Origin: Achatina immaculata
Taxonomy: Eukaryota; Mollusca; Gastropoda; Stylommatophora; Achatinidae
Direction: 5' to 3'
Assembly: GCA_009760885.1 (NCBI GenBank)
Contig: CM019709.1
Coordinates: forward strand, 34,248,126-34,312,125
DNA: 64,000 nt
The notes beneath the pieces are model-generated. The model had not been told where the DNA came from. It did no database searches and worked only from the letters and a program-made list of their open reading frames with translations. The position numbers and the translations under genes are program-made. This document shows positions 10,003 to 20,700 of the stretch, one piece after another; the stretch's first letter is position 1, and every line of letters begins with the position of its first letter.

Positions 10003-10285
10003 GTGGTAGTAGAAGGCAAAATCCCCATTTCCATGCCATTAAAGAGTACTGGGGATACAGCGTTAGGCTCGTATTTCCAAGATCTTCGGCACATGAAAGT
10101 GTGATGTGGTCAGTGTGACACCCGGCTGCATTTACTTTCCCGGATTTCTCTGATGCCCATTTTTTTAAGAGGCTGGGTAGACCCTGGGGTCTTTTTTTTT
10201 TGTGGTGTGGTGGCACCAGACACAAATCTCCACTTCTGGGACTTGACAGAGTGCCTAACCACTCACCCAACCTGGCCATCATTCA
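10003..10285 (-). mobile_element. tRNA-derived SINE (SINE-B)
   Basis: Minus-strand head GATGGCCAGGTTGGGTGAGTGGTTAGGC is followed by a degraded B box. The body passes CCCAGCCTCTTAAAAAA and CACTTTCATGTGCCGAAGATC and ends near CATGGAAATGGGGATTTTGCC. Other copies: 27520-27795 (+), 13325-13570 (+), 21970-22150 (-), 18625-18750 (-). Confidence 0.8.
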
Positions 10286-10289
10286 TGTG

Positions 10290-10740
10290 GTAGTGCCAGG
10301 GTAAACCCTAGACTTTGGTAACGGCGCTCGGTATTTGTTTATTATTTTTAAACATTGTTCAAGAATGCTAGTTCTCTGTTCACTTATTACTTATAATAAA
10401 TAATATTATTTTTTTTCCTTCTAGATACCAGTCTAATGCTTTTAGTTATAGGTTAGTGATATTAACACAAAGGTTGGTCAGTTTTTGATGGATGCGTTTT
10501 GTTTTTAGTCTTTCAAGAAAACTGTAACATTAAAAGAACATGCCTTTTGAGCTTTTAAGGAAAAGTGAAAATTAAAACTGTTTAAAGTTTTAGGAAAACA
10601 GAAGATATTAAAAAAATGTGTTTCTGACCATTAACTGTTTCTTGACAATAAAATGCTTTTAATTCTTGTTTTTGTTTTTTCTTGTCATTTTTCTGTGTGT
10701 TTGTGATACATGGACAATGAATTGATGAAACAGAAAATAA
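10290..10740. other. No gene recognised
   Basis: Very AT-rich, no coding signal and no repeat family identified. Confidence 0.4.
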
Positions 10741-10744
10741 AAGT

Positions 10745-10955
10745 AACAGAAATGCAGTTTCGGAGAAGGATGTAATGTGCTCTTTACAACCAGAAGAGAC
10801 CTGAAGCTTGAGACATGGCCAGAGGACATAAGCTTTGGGGGCAAAAGGTAGAGGGCGCCTATCAGGATCTGGAGAGGACTGCAGGCTTTGCCATGTCAAA
10901 GGGATCAGGATCTGATGTGACCAACAACCTCGAATGCAGAAGAAGAAAAGAACAA
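10745..10955 (+). mobile_element. LINE-H 3' end (C-terminal zinc-knuckle coding remnant)
   Basis: Encodes a degraded Cys-rich tail (C-S-F-G-E, L-E-T-W-P-E, then D-L-E-R-T-A-G-F-A) matching the C-terminus of RNase H-bearing LINEs. It ends in a GAAGAAGAAAAGAA tail. It is the same module that has been amplified at 52950-55105. Confidence 0.65.
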
Positions 10956-11264
10956 TCAGAAGAAAATAACTTTCACATGGATGTTGTAAAGCTGGGGTGT
11001 CTCAACTTTAATGGCCTTAAAGGCCACAACTATATGTGGAAATCAAATGGTGGGCCTCACATCTAAATTAATTAAGTTTTGCCAACTTACATAAAAGTAA
11101 AAAAAAAAAAGTGGCAGGTACGAAGTAAAGGTGAAGTTTATTGTTTTTTTAAATTAGCTTTTCAAGTCTTTTAAACATGTTTGTACATAGTTTGAAGAAG
11201 TGAAAGAGCAGATCAGTTGACCGAGTCAGCTATCACAGAGAAAGTGTGACAATGAAATCACCAG

Positions 11265-11635
11265 TGCTGTAAGTAATTGTACTATCTCCCTTTAACTGCG
11301 AGCTGGTGTTCTTTGCAGCCGATGCTGTGGAGGTTTTGAGGTACAGCATCGTATCGGCATGGGAGCAGGTTATGGCAGCTACTTTTTCAGTCCTGGAGTA
11401 CAGCTAAAAAGCAAGAAAAGCAGGGAGTGTGTGCAATGCTTCTTTAGCAGACTCCACCACCATGGGGACTATGGTGATCCCTGCCTCGTTAGCCAGGCTA
11501 GGCCTATTTCTGGGGTACCAGTGGAAAATGGGTCAGGGTCTTGGTCAGCCATGGTTCGCTAACCCTGACACTAGCATGCCAGCTATGGGTCGCTGATTGC
11601 CTAATTGGACAGCATCTTCACCTACCAGTGCTGTA
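11265..11635 (-). repeat. D-repeat copy, minus strand
   Basis: Runs from GTACTATCTCCCTTTAACTG to GATTGCCTAATTGGACAGCATCTTCACC, the reverse complement of the D-repeat consensus; nearly full length. It is directly followed (11640-11775) by a fragment resembling the end of the LINE-H frame (W-M-C-L-V...D-D). Confidence 0.85.
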
Positions 11636-11639
11636 AGAG

Positions 11640-11775
11640 AAAAATGAATGATTTGTCAAGAGTTCCAGACAGATGGTCAATCAACAAAGAGTGGATGTTA
11701 CTGTATGCTGAAGGAGATCAGAGCACCCGTGGATGTGTCTGGTGCACAGTGATGATGGTCCGTTCTAACTAACTT
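11640..11775 (+). mobile_element. Short LINE-H tail fragment
   Basis: The stretch reading E-H-P-W-M-C-L with D-D-G after it resembles the tail following the RNase H region in 19571-19984 (E-H-L-W-T-C-L, D-D-D-P). Low information content. Confidence 0.35.
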
Positions 11776-12071
11776 GAAGAAAAGAAATGTGTGCAAGCAC
11801 ACTTTTTAAGTTATATATATCTTTTAATTACAGCTTGTACATTGCAGGCGACCAGTTGGGCACACATGTTGAGAAACGAAAACATCGATGAACTTAAGGA
11901 AAAGAGAACCGAAACTCTTTTGGCATGTCATGGGAAGACGGGAGCTGTAGACCTGACAATCACTAGAAAATGGCATCACCAGTAAGACTGAGACACGCCC
12001 TGCTGGTCTAATGAATTACGCAAGAATCCAAGTTGTACAGTGATGGTGATGATGTTAACTAACAATTAGGT

Positions 12072-12515
12072 TGTCCTTCTGTCTCCCTGGAAAACTGCAG
12101 GCCGGTATTTTTTTGCAGCCGATGTGGTGAAGATGCTACGGCACAGCTCTGTGTTGAATTGTGAGCCAGTTACGCTGGCTATTTTCAGTCCCTGAGTGTG
12201 GATAAAAAGCAGGGGGTGTGCAATACTTCTTTAGCAGACTCCACCACCATGGAGATTTTGTCCATCCCTGCCTCCTTTCGCCAGGCTAGGGCTGTTACTG
12301 GGGGGGTGTGCCAAAGGAGAGGCAGGACAGGGTCTTGGTCAGCAATGGTTTGCCAGCTCTGATGCTAGCATGTCAGCAATGGTTTGCCAGCTCTGATGCT
12401 AGCATGTCAGCAATGGTTTGCCAGCTCTGATGCTAGCATGTCAGCAATGGTTTGCCAGCTCTGATGCTAGCATGTCAGCAATGGGCTGTCAAATTGATAT
12501 CAGCTTCACCCCCTC
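12072..12515 (-). repeat. D-repeat copy with internal 34-bp expansion
   Basis: Reverse-complement D-repeat (CTGCAGGCCGG..., GCAGACTCCACCACCATGG). Its 5' portion has been tandemly amplified at 12338-12485. Confidence 0.8.
12338..12485. repeat. 34-bp tandem repeat, four units
   Basis: Unit CAGCAATGGTTTGCCAGC then TCTGATGCTAGCATGT, four nearly perfect copies. It is derived from the sequence normally single-copy in the D-repeat (TCAGCTATGGTTCGCTAACC). Confidence 0.9.
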
Positions 12516-12519
12516 ACCC

Positions 12520-13320
12520 AACAATTAGGTGCAAATTATATTTATCTTTAGTTAAACTGTGATAAAGCTGTGAAGTATCTGTATCGTGTTCAAGTCAGGA
12601 GACCTCTTAACGTAGTCTATAGATGATTCATATGTGACTGACTTATTATCTGGCACACATTCTTGACCAGGCTGCGTACCAGGTGTCTTAAACATTCTGT
12701 GTCAACATTTCATGTATGCAGTTCCTTGTTCTGGTACTCTTAAACTCTTTGGATCTTATCTCAGTCTGACTTATCTTCTGGAACAGAAGTCTCTTATTAT
12801 TATTTTTTTTTTTAAGAATGTTTCATTATTACTTCAGATAAAATTTTTCAGATTGTCAATTTATTCTTTCTTTCATTACATCTTGAATGTGTTTTATTTC
12901 TTATCGCTCATGTTTCCTAATTCTTATCATATTAATATTTTTATCATCACAAGAGAGGCACGTCATCACCATCACCTTCACCACTACCACACCCAGGAGC
13001 AGGTATCACCTGACTTAGTCTTGATCTTGTTGGAGTTTTATCTGTAAGGTTCATCTCTCTGCACCTTGTCTTCTCTCTAATTGGAGGTCCAGTCCATTTC
13101 CCGTTTTTTTTTTTTTTCAGACCATAAATCCCTCCATTATGTGATATTCTAAACTGCAGTTTTAACTGGATTTGAAATAACTGTTCATTTACTTTATCAG
13201 TCTTGCAAGATCACTACCCCCCCCCCCCCTTCCCAGTGCACTGTGGGTAACCCTTGCTTGTGACCTGCAACATGTTCAAGTTTTGTTCGATTTTCTGACC
13301 TCATCCTCCAATGACATTTC
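12520..13320. other. No gene recognised
   Basis: AT-rich, with a CATCACCATCACC-type run near 12965-12990 and a 13-base poly-C near 13217. The acceptor-like TTTTTTTCAG near 13110-13120 has no coding sequence after it. Confidence 0.4.
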
Positions 13321-13324
13321 ATTT

Positions 13325-13570
13325 CTTTCCTACCGGGTTCAGTCCCAGCTGTGGGATTTTCCTTCTGGTACATACCAAAAAAGGCCCTGGGGTTCACCTA
13401 GCCTCTAAAACTGGGTACCAGAGAAATCTGGGAAGGTAAAACGGCCAGGGCGTGATACTGACCACATCAGACTTTCATGTGCTGAAGGTCATGGAAAATA
13501 CGGGCCTAACACCGTATTCCCCAATATGCCTTAATGGCGTGGAAATGGGAATTTTACCTTTTACCTGTCA
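13325..13570 (+). mobile_element. tRNA-derived SINE (SINE-B), plus strand
   Basis: B box GGGTTCAGTCCCAGC, then CCCTGGGGTTCACCTAGCCTC and CCAGAGAAATCTGGGAAGG, ending GGAAATGGGAATTTTACC. The head 5' to the B box is degraded. Confidence 0.75.
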
Positions 13571-13574
13571 TCAC

Positions 13575-14590
13575 AGTTCAATTTGATGAAATGTCATGCC
13601 AGTCTATCTGTAACATATATGAGCACCCACAGCTACCACTTACACTCCCTCCCTTATTTTGACAGAAACAGTTATTTTCCACTAAGCATTATATTATATA
13701 AAAGAAATGTAATCTTCTCTTTGCGGGAGCTTCAGTTATATTGTCTATCACAGTCTCTGTGCTTTCGCTGTCCGTGCACATCTGTTTCCTTTATAAGACA
13801 CAAGAATACAAATGAAGCTGTTTGGTCTGTGTATTGCACTGAGAACATACAACAAGGTCTGACAATCCAGAAACTTCAATAACACAGGAAAGAAAAAAAA
13901 AAATCTTGATATGCAGTGAAGACTAATGAAGACTAATATCACAGGATTTGAAACAAGTTTATTATTTAGAAGGTGCATTGAAAGTGTTTTTTAAGTTTGA
14001 AATCTGTTATTTTAACCATGGGATAAATGCACAGCACTTTGTTCTATGCTGTTTGGCTTGGGAATCTTCAACTTCAGCAGGCCTTCACTCGCATGGATAC
14101 TTTTTTTGCTTTAAGAGTATATATAAAACTAAATATAAATATAAATAAAATAAATATATATATACACCAAAACACTGTAGTAAAGCTGTGACAAATAAAT
14201 ATTAAGATACTGGTGAGTGGCATTGGTGATAATGCTTTTCCAGAATTCTCTGTTCCGAGCGCTGAGTATAAGCTGTACTGGCGTTCTCTGTTAACTCTAA
14301 AAAATAAATTTGCTCACATAGGACCTCCTGTAAAACAGCAGAACCTTCACTGTTTATTGGATGTTTCTTGGATATCGTTCTGCCAACAGGAATCTTGCTG
14401 AACGAAGTTATCTGCCTTATACTGCAAAATTTAACAGAAACTGTTCTATTAGCAGATATCTGTAACTGATTACTTCATACAATGAGACAGCATAGAAATT
14501 CATAACCTTTCCATATTAAAAATAATATACTCACTTACATATAACAAAAAAAGCTTTAATAAAACATATGCAAGAAGCAGAAATGTGATT
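13575..14590. other. No gene recognised
   Basis: Short frames only. AT-rich, including a TA/AAAT-rich stretch at 14110-14170. No domain seen on either strand. Confidence 0.4.
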
Positions 14591-14601
14591 CTTTCAGTCT
14601 T

Positions 14602-14670
14602 GAGTTAAAAACAGACATACAGCTCTGAGTAAATTTGAGTTAAAAACAGACATACAGCTCTCTGAATAAA
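14602..14670. repeat. ~38-bp duplication
   Basis: GAGTTAAAAACAGACATACA followed by GCTCTGAGTAAATTT occurs twice in tandem, immediately upstream of the LINE insertion at 14686. Confidence 0.75.
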
Positions 14671-14685
14671 TTATGTTTAGCTCCA

Positions 14686-14934
14686 TTGCGGTGACGGTTG
14701 GGACACGCGCTACGAATGACTGACGACTCACTACCAAAAATAGCACTAAGATGGACACCACAGGGGAACAGAAGTAAGGGTAGACCAAAGGAGACATGGA
14801 GAAGAAAAACAGAGAGGATGTTGAGCAATAGGGGACTCACCTAGGCAAGAGTGAAAAAGGCAAAGAACAAGCATTTGTGGAAAACCCTTGCAGAAACCCC
14901 ATGTGCCCTGGGCACTTAAGGTTCAGAGAGAGAG
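14686..14934 (+). mobile_element. LINE-G 3' end, 5'-truncated, (GA)n tail
   Basis: Homology to LINE-G begins at TTGCGGTGACGGTTGGG, runs through the G-R-P-K-E-T-W coding tail and ends GGTTCAGAGAGAGAGAG. The short duplication AGCTCCA flanks it at 14679-14685 and 14935-14941. The frame is broken by small differences. Confidence 0.85.
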
Positions 14935-15237
14935 AGCTCCAGGATACAAACATATAATTTGTTAAGCAATCATAAATAAAATAAAAATTAACTGACAATC
15001 TATCCTGTACGAAAAAAAAACCCTTTCCCAAACTGGTGTAAAAAAAGTCAAATATGTAAAGTTCAAAGGTTGTTTGTTATGTCATTTATATACAAGTATA
15101 CAGAAATATCAAAGTTATGTTATATATTAAAAACAAGCACAAATGGGTGTTAAGTTATATAAACTTGCATCTGGGTGTTAAATAAAGTTATACATAAAAT
15201 ACAACCGGGTTTAATCAAGTAATGTTGTATATAAAGT

Positions 15238-15662
15238 GATGCTGAAACTGTTTCATAGTTTAACAAAAACATATATAAAGTGCTGATGAAACTGTTTCAT
15301 GGTTTAACAAAAACATATATAAAGTGCTGATGAAACTGTTTCATGGTTTAACAAAAACATATATAAAGTGCTGATGAAACTGTTTCATGGTTTAACAAAA
15401 ACATATATAAAGTGCTGATGAAACTGTTTCATGGTTTAACAAAAACATATATAAAGTGCTGATGAAACTGTTTCATGGTTTAACAAAAACATATATAAAG
15501 TGCTGATGAAACTGTTTCATGGTTTAACAAAAACATATATAAAGTGCTGATGAAACTGTTTCATGGTTTAACAAAAACATATATAAAGTGCTGATGAAAC
15601 TGTTTCATGGTTTAACAAAAACATATATAAAGTGCTGATGAAACTGTTTCATGGTTTAACAA
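15238..15662. repeat. 44-bp minisatellite, ~9.5 near-perfect units
   Basis: Unit GCTGATGAAACTGTTTCATG then GTTTAACAAAAACATATATA then AAGT. Each unit contains the perfect 15-base inverted repeat ATGAAAC-T-GTTTCAT. The first unit differs slightly; the rest are essentially identical, indicating recent expansion. Confidence 0.95.
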
Positions 15663-15829
15663 ATAGAAACAAACACTGGATAACAAGGAGACCCCACACA
15701 AGAAATGGTTGCACAATTAGTCTAAAAATGAAGATCCTGAAAATAACCCAGCTTAGCATCAAGTGATAATGATGACAAATAGGGGCATCACTGAATTGTG
15801 AAAATTTTTTTGCCTGTATTGAAGATCAC

Positions 15830-16440
15830 TGCAAAAACAGAAATGTTATACTTGAAGAAAGAAGAAAAAAATATCACTGCAAAAAAATTATATATGTGAA
15901 GAAATAAGAAAAAAAATATCACTGCAAAAAAAATGTTAATTATGAAGAAAGAAGACAAAAATATCACTGCAAAAAAAAAAAAAAGGAAATGTTATACTTT
16001 AAGAAAGAAGAAAAAATATCACTGCAAAAAAAAAAATGTTATATACGAAGAAAGAAGAAAAAAATATCACTGAAAAAAAAAAATTATATATATGAAGAAA
16101 TAAGAAAAAAATATCACTGCAAAAAAAATGTTATATATGAAGAAAGAAGAAAAAAATATCACTGCAAAAAAAAAAAAAGAAATGTTATACTTTAAGAAAG
16201 AAGAAAAAAAATATCACTGCAAAAAATGTTATATATGAAGAAAGAAGAAAAAATATCACTGCAAAAAAATGTTATATATGAAGAAAGAAGAAAAAAATAT
16301 CACTGCAAAAAATGTTATATATGAAGAAAGAAGAAAAAAATATCACTGCAAAAAAGAAATGTTATACGAGAAGAAAGAAGAAAAAATATCACTGCAAAAA
16401 AGATAAATGTTGTATATGAAGTAAGAAGAAAAAAAAATAC
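15830..16440. repeat. Purine-rich minisatellite (ATATCACTGCAAAAAA / GAAGAAAGAAG)
   Basis: About fourteen units of 40-60 bp: AATATCACTGC, an A run of variable length, ATGTTATATATGAAG, AAAGAAGAAAAA. Strong purine/pyrimidine strand asymmetry. Unit length varies mainly through the A run. Confidence 0.9.
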
Positions 16441-16889
16441 TGTTTGCGAAAATCAGTATCAAAAGCACAAAGTGGATGTTTGGAGATCAAAACAAATCAG
16501 TAAGTCGTAGAAAAAAGTAAGAGAAATTACAGACAATAAGTGGACCTATTTTTTTTTTTTTTTGAGTCTAGCAACCGCAATTCTAGATTTGTAACAGCAA
16601 CTACAATTCTAGGTTTCTAAAATCAATTACAACTGTAGATTTCTATGAGCAGCAGCAAATTCTAGATTTCTAAAAGCAATTATAGATTTGTGACATTTCT
16701 CCACCACAGAATCTGACACTGCACATAGGCAGTCAAGTAGGTTAGTGATAAAAACAATGCACAAGGGAAATAATGCTCTGTACTGCATTATGAAATAAAG
16801 AAAAAAAAAAGGCACAAATTAAAGAATTCTGTATATATGTCAACAAATTATTAATATTTATGCATATAAACATAACAATGAGACAACTT

Positions 16890-17561
16890 TTAACTCTTTG
16901 CGTGCTTATCGTCATAGAGGGGACAATTTCTGACGTGGTACCTTTTGTCACTTAGGTTATGTTTGGTTTGTTTCATTAAAAAAGTGATGTAACGCTTAGA
17001 CTGTAAACATTTAGTGTGCATGCCCCGTGACCCTTTTCATAATGGCTGAGGAGTGCTTAGTTACGAAGGAGAAAAGTGAAGTTTTCTGTGAGAAATTTCA
17101 ATTTTTGGTGATGTAGATAGGGGTGTGGACATGCCCTGTGACCAGACCACTGTTCTTGAATGTATCCCAAGTAGATATAGACATATTATATGACTGGAGA
17201 AGTAGTTAGAAGGTTATTTCAGACATTATTTTATTGATAATGTAACATACTATCACAAGATGAGACTGACAGGTAGATCTAGGCATCTTACATGGTTAGT
17301 ACTGTACCCTAAGACCTATCTGATGGTAAGTTGGACACAATCACTGTCTAAAAACATCACGTTACTTTTTTTTTTCCTAAAAAAACTGCATCTATGAAAT
17401 CTTCATACATTTAGTTATATTTTGAAACATAATAGGTACACGGAAATACTGTTTTTCATTCAATTTTGCAACTATACCCCCGATACATATCAAGGCCCAC
17501 GCTTTTAATCCGGCACCCAACTGAACGTCTGTGTTTCTTCCTGAGGCACGGAAAGAGTTAA
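16890..17561. mobile_element. piggyBac-type MITE, copy 1
   Basis: A 664-bp element (16894-17557) flanked by TTAA on both sides (16890-16893, 17558-17561), with ends CTCTTTGCGTGC and the reverse complement of GGCACGGAAAGAG. TTAA duplication plus a CCCTTT-like end is the hallmark of piggyBac elements. It shares its whole interior with 43399-44049 (for example GGTGATGTAGATAGGGGT at 17108). There is no intact transposase. It lies just downstream of the dikinase stop codon. Confidence 0.85.
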
Positions 17562-17673
17562 GATGTATTGTTCTGGAAGCTATAAGGACCCACATTTTGT
17601 CGGCAGTCATGTTTTAGAACAGGATCTTGTCTTGTCTCCTCTCTTGCACCTTTCAGTGTGGAAGACTGGAGAT

Positions 17674-17759
17674 TTACTCTAAATGTTCACTGTTATCTCT
17701 CCTCATCACGCTCAAACGTTTCACGCTTCCCATTCTGCCATCAATTTCAAGTTGTTCAC
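17674..17759 (-). CDS. Dikinase, last exon with stop codon
   Basis: The acceptor TTTTTCAAG precedes GTGAACAAC. With the single G carried over from the previous exon it reads G-E-Q-L-E-I-D-G-R-M-G-S-V-K-R-L, matching the 'GD.V.LDG..G.V.KL' end of the His domain. About 12 more residues and TAA follow. Confidence 0.85.
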
Positions 17760-20700
17760 CTTGAAAAATAAAGAGGAATATATAAAACAAACACATACAA
17801 AATGCTTTCTGAAACTTGAATACATGAGATGTCATGGAGATACAGATGCTGTGATACAGTTAAGAGTCATCTCTTTGAAGGATTTATGCCTGGACAAAAG
17901 AAGAGCAAAGTTCTATGTTCTAAAAGTGGGGGTGAAGACTTGTCTGATGAGGCAATCAGTGACCCATAACTGATATGCTAGCATCAGGGTTAGGCAAACC
18001 ATAGCTGACCAAGACCCTGTCCCACCGCTCCATTGGTATCCTTAGTAACAGGCCTGGCCTGGCTAACGGGGCAGGGATTGCCATGGTCACCATGGTGATG
18101 GAGTCTGCTAAAGAAGCATTCCCTGCTTTTTAGCTGTACTCCAGGACTGAAAAAGTAGCTGCTATAACCCACTCCCGCACGAAAACAATGCTGCACCTAA
18201 ACACCTCTACAGCATAAGCTGCAAAGAACACCAGCTCGCAGTTACAGGGAGACTGTACAAGTATGAGTGTTCTAAAAATAGTGATTCAAGTCACTAAATG
18301 GCTCCATGGTGTCACGCAATCCCGCTTCTGAGACCCACCAAGAATACAGGCTAAAGCCCTGGGATACTCTGAACCCCTTGTGGTCCTCTCGCGGATCTCG
18401 TGTGGTCCTTTCGGGGGTTTCGTGTGGTCCTTTCGGGGACCACACAGGAGACCACGGGACCTAACAAGGACCACAGGCGTAAATTCAGTAGGATCACAGT
18501 GCGGTTTTGGTGGTAGAAGCGAACGAAGAAGAAGAAGAAGACTAAATGGCTCTAAACATACGGAACATCATTTTTAAGAGCAAAACTAGGAGAATGTATT
18601 GAAAAGTAATGCCCCCTGCTTTATACAAAGGTAAAGGTAAAATCCCCACTTCCATGCTATTAAGACTTATTACAGTACACAGTGTTAGAGCCACATTTCA
18701 AAGACCTTTTGTACATGAAAGTGTGATGTGGTCAATACAACGCCTGCTTTATATGCTAAAAAAAAAATAAGTACAAACTAATTTACACTGAAAGAAAGTT
18801 TCTTGAACCATTTTACCTCCTGGAGATGATGAACTATGGCACCCCCCCCTAAAAAAAAAACAAAAAACCCACACACACATAATGATGTGAAACAAGAATA
18901 TGTTAGTGATACTGAAAAATAAGGAGGTGCTCTGATAGGATTTTTGACTACAGAGAACATGCTCATGCCTGGCATTCTCGATAAATATAAGCCAAAGGAT
19001 GGCTGTCTTGACTGACTCTGGACTTTATTGTGTTCAAGATGAACTTGGTCATCAAGAAATTGTATAAAATGAATGTTGGCTGATCACTGACCTCACTATA
19101 ACAACAAATCTGAATTTCTGACCTGATGCTCAGGTCTTGAAAATGGTTACAAAGTTTTATCTGAAGAACAGCCCTAAGAAGCATGCCCTACCAGCTTAGG
19201 GAACACATCAATCCCTTACCCTTCTGGCATGGCTGAAGTCATTTTTTTTGTTTATAACAGTGGTTCCAAAATTCTTTTGGGCTGCTGCCATCTTCTCAGG
19301 TTACATCCCTAATGCCTCCCCGCCTATGCCCAAAATTTGATCACACAGTTGGTTCTAATCCCCGTGCTCCCTTTTCACTTACCAGCCTCTGCATCTTCTT
19401 ACTGCCCTAGGACAGCAGTATTACTCACTTTGGGAACTACAGGTCCATAATTAGGACCACAAGGGACCTGTTTTGTCTGCTATCTCTTTGGAACTGCAAG
19501 CTTGTTTTCTGTGCAGCTGATGCTGTGAAGGTGTTAGAGGCAACACTGTATTCAATGAGTATGACCCATGAGGTCGAGGCAGGTTCTGTATGTAGGCTGT
19601 GGCCTGAGTCATTCACAGAGTCACTTTCCTCTATGTTCCTGGGCACGTGGGCATCTAGGGAAATGAGAGAGCTGACAGACTAGTTGGCTCTGCCATCACT
19701 GCAGAAGAACAACCACAGGATCCAGCTGATATAGTTAATGTGCTCAGAGAGACAGGCAGAGTGGAGGACTTTGAGGGCAGTGAATCTACATCACTACTCA
19801 GACTGAGAGAGCTGGGAATGCAGACTGGCATGGCCAAGAATGAGAGGCATACTAGAGATGCGAGACAACACAGAACAGGTATTATCAGCCACGGGATGCT
19901 GATGGATATGTTGAGGGAGGGAGTCTGAGCACCTATGGACATGTCTGGAGTATAATGATGATGACCCAGACTATAAATAGTATTGGCGTGGAAGTGGATT
20001 ATGGCAGCTATTATTTCAGCCCCAAAGTGCAGCTAAAAAGGAGGGGGTGTGCAATGTTTCTTCACCATGGGGACTGTAGCGATCCCTACCCCGTTAGTCA
20101 GGCTATGCCTGTTACTGGTGGTACCAACGGAGAGGTGGGACAGCTTCTTTAGCTATGGTTCGCTAACCCTGACGCTAGCATATCAGCTATGGGTTGCTGA
20201 TTGCCTAATCAAACAGTGTCTTCGTTCCTGGAGCATAAGGGAAAAGCAGGATAAAATATCAACAGGCTACACACAAATAGTTTTTGGGTATAAGTATATA
20301 CAAGACTTCTGCCAAGCCTGGATGGTCAGTTAAAAAAAAAGAAGGCTGGAATCAGTTGAAATGTAGTTCTTAAGAAGAATGCTGATAGTACCATGGAAAA
20401 AAATCGAACAAGGAAGTTTTGAAAGAGGCACAAGAAACAAGGAAAATTATAACAAAGATCAGAAAACAACAATCCAGATTTGTGGGGCATGCTTAGAGGG
20501 GACACAGGCTAGAGCACCTAATGGCACCAGAGCAGATCAAAGGTAGAAGAGACAGAAGTGGAAAGAGAGAAAAATGGCTTAGCATTCTGATATGAGAAAT
20601 GCTCAGTGGCAGGCCTGTTAAGATGCACAGGACATAAAGGGTTATGGAAGGACATGATACTCTCTGCCTGTTGGCAGGAAGCTGTGTATATAAATACACA

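Noticed and set aside
12961..13020. Alternative last dikinase exon near a CAG|GTGATACC acceptor
   Set aside because: It meets a stop after a few codons and lacks the L-D-G motif; the exon at 17759-17674 fits phase and motif.
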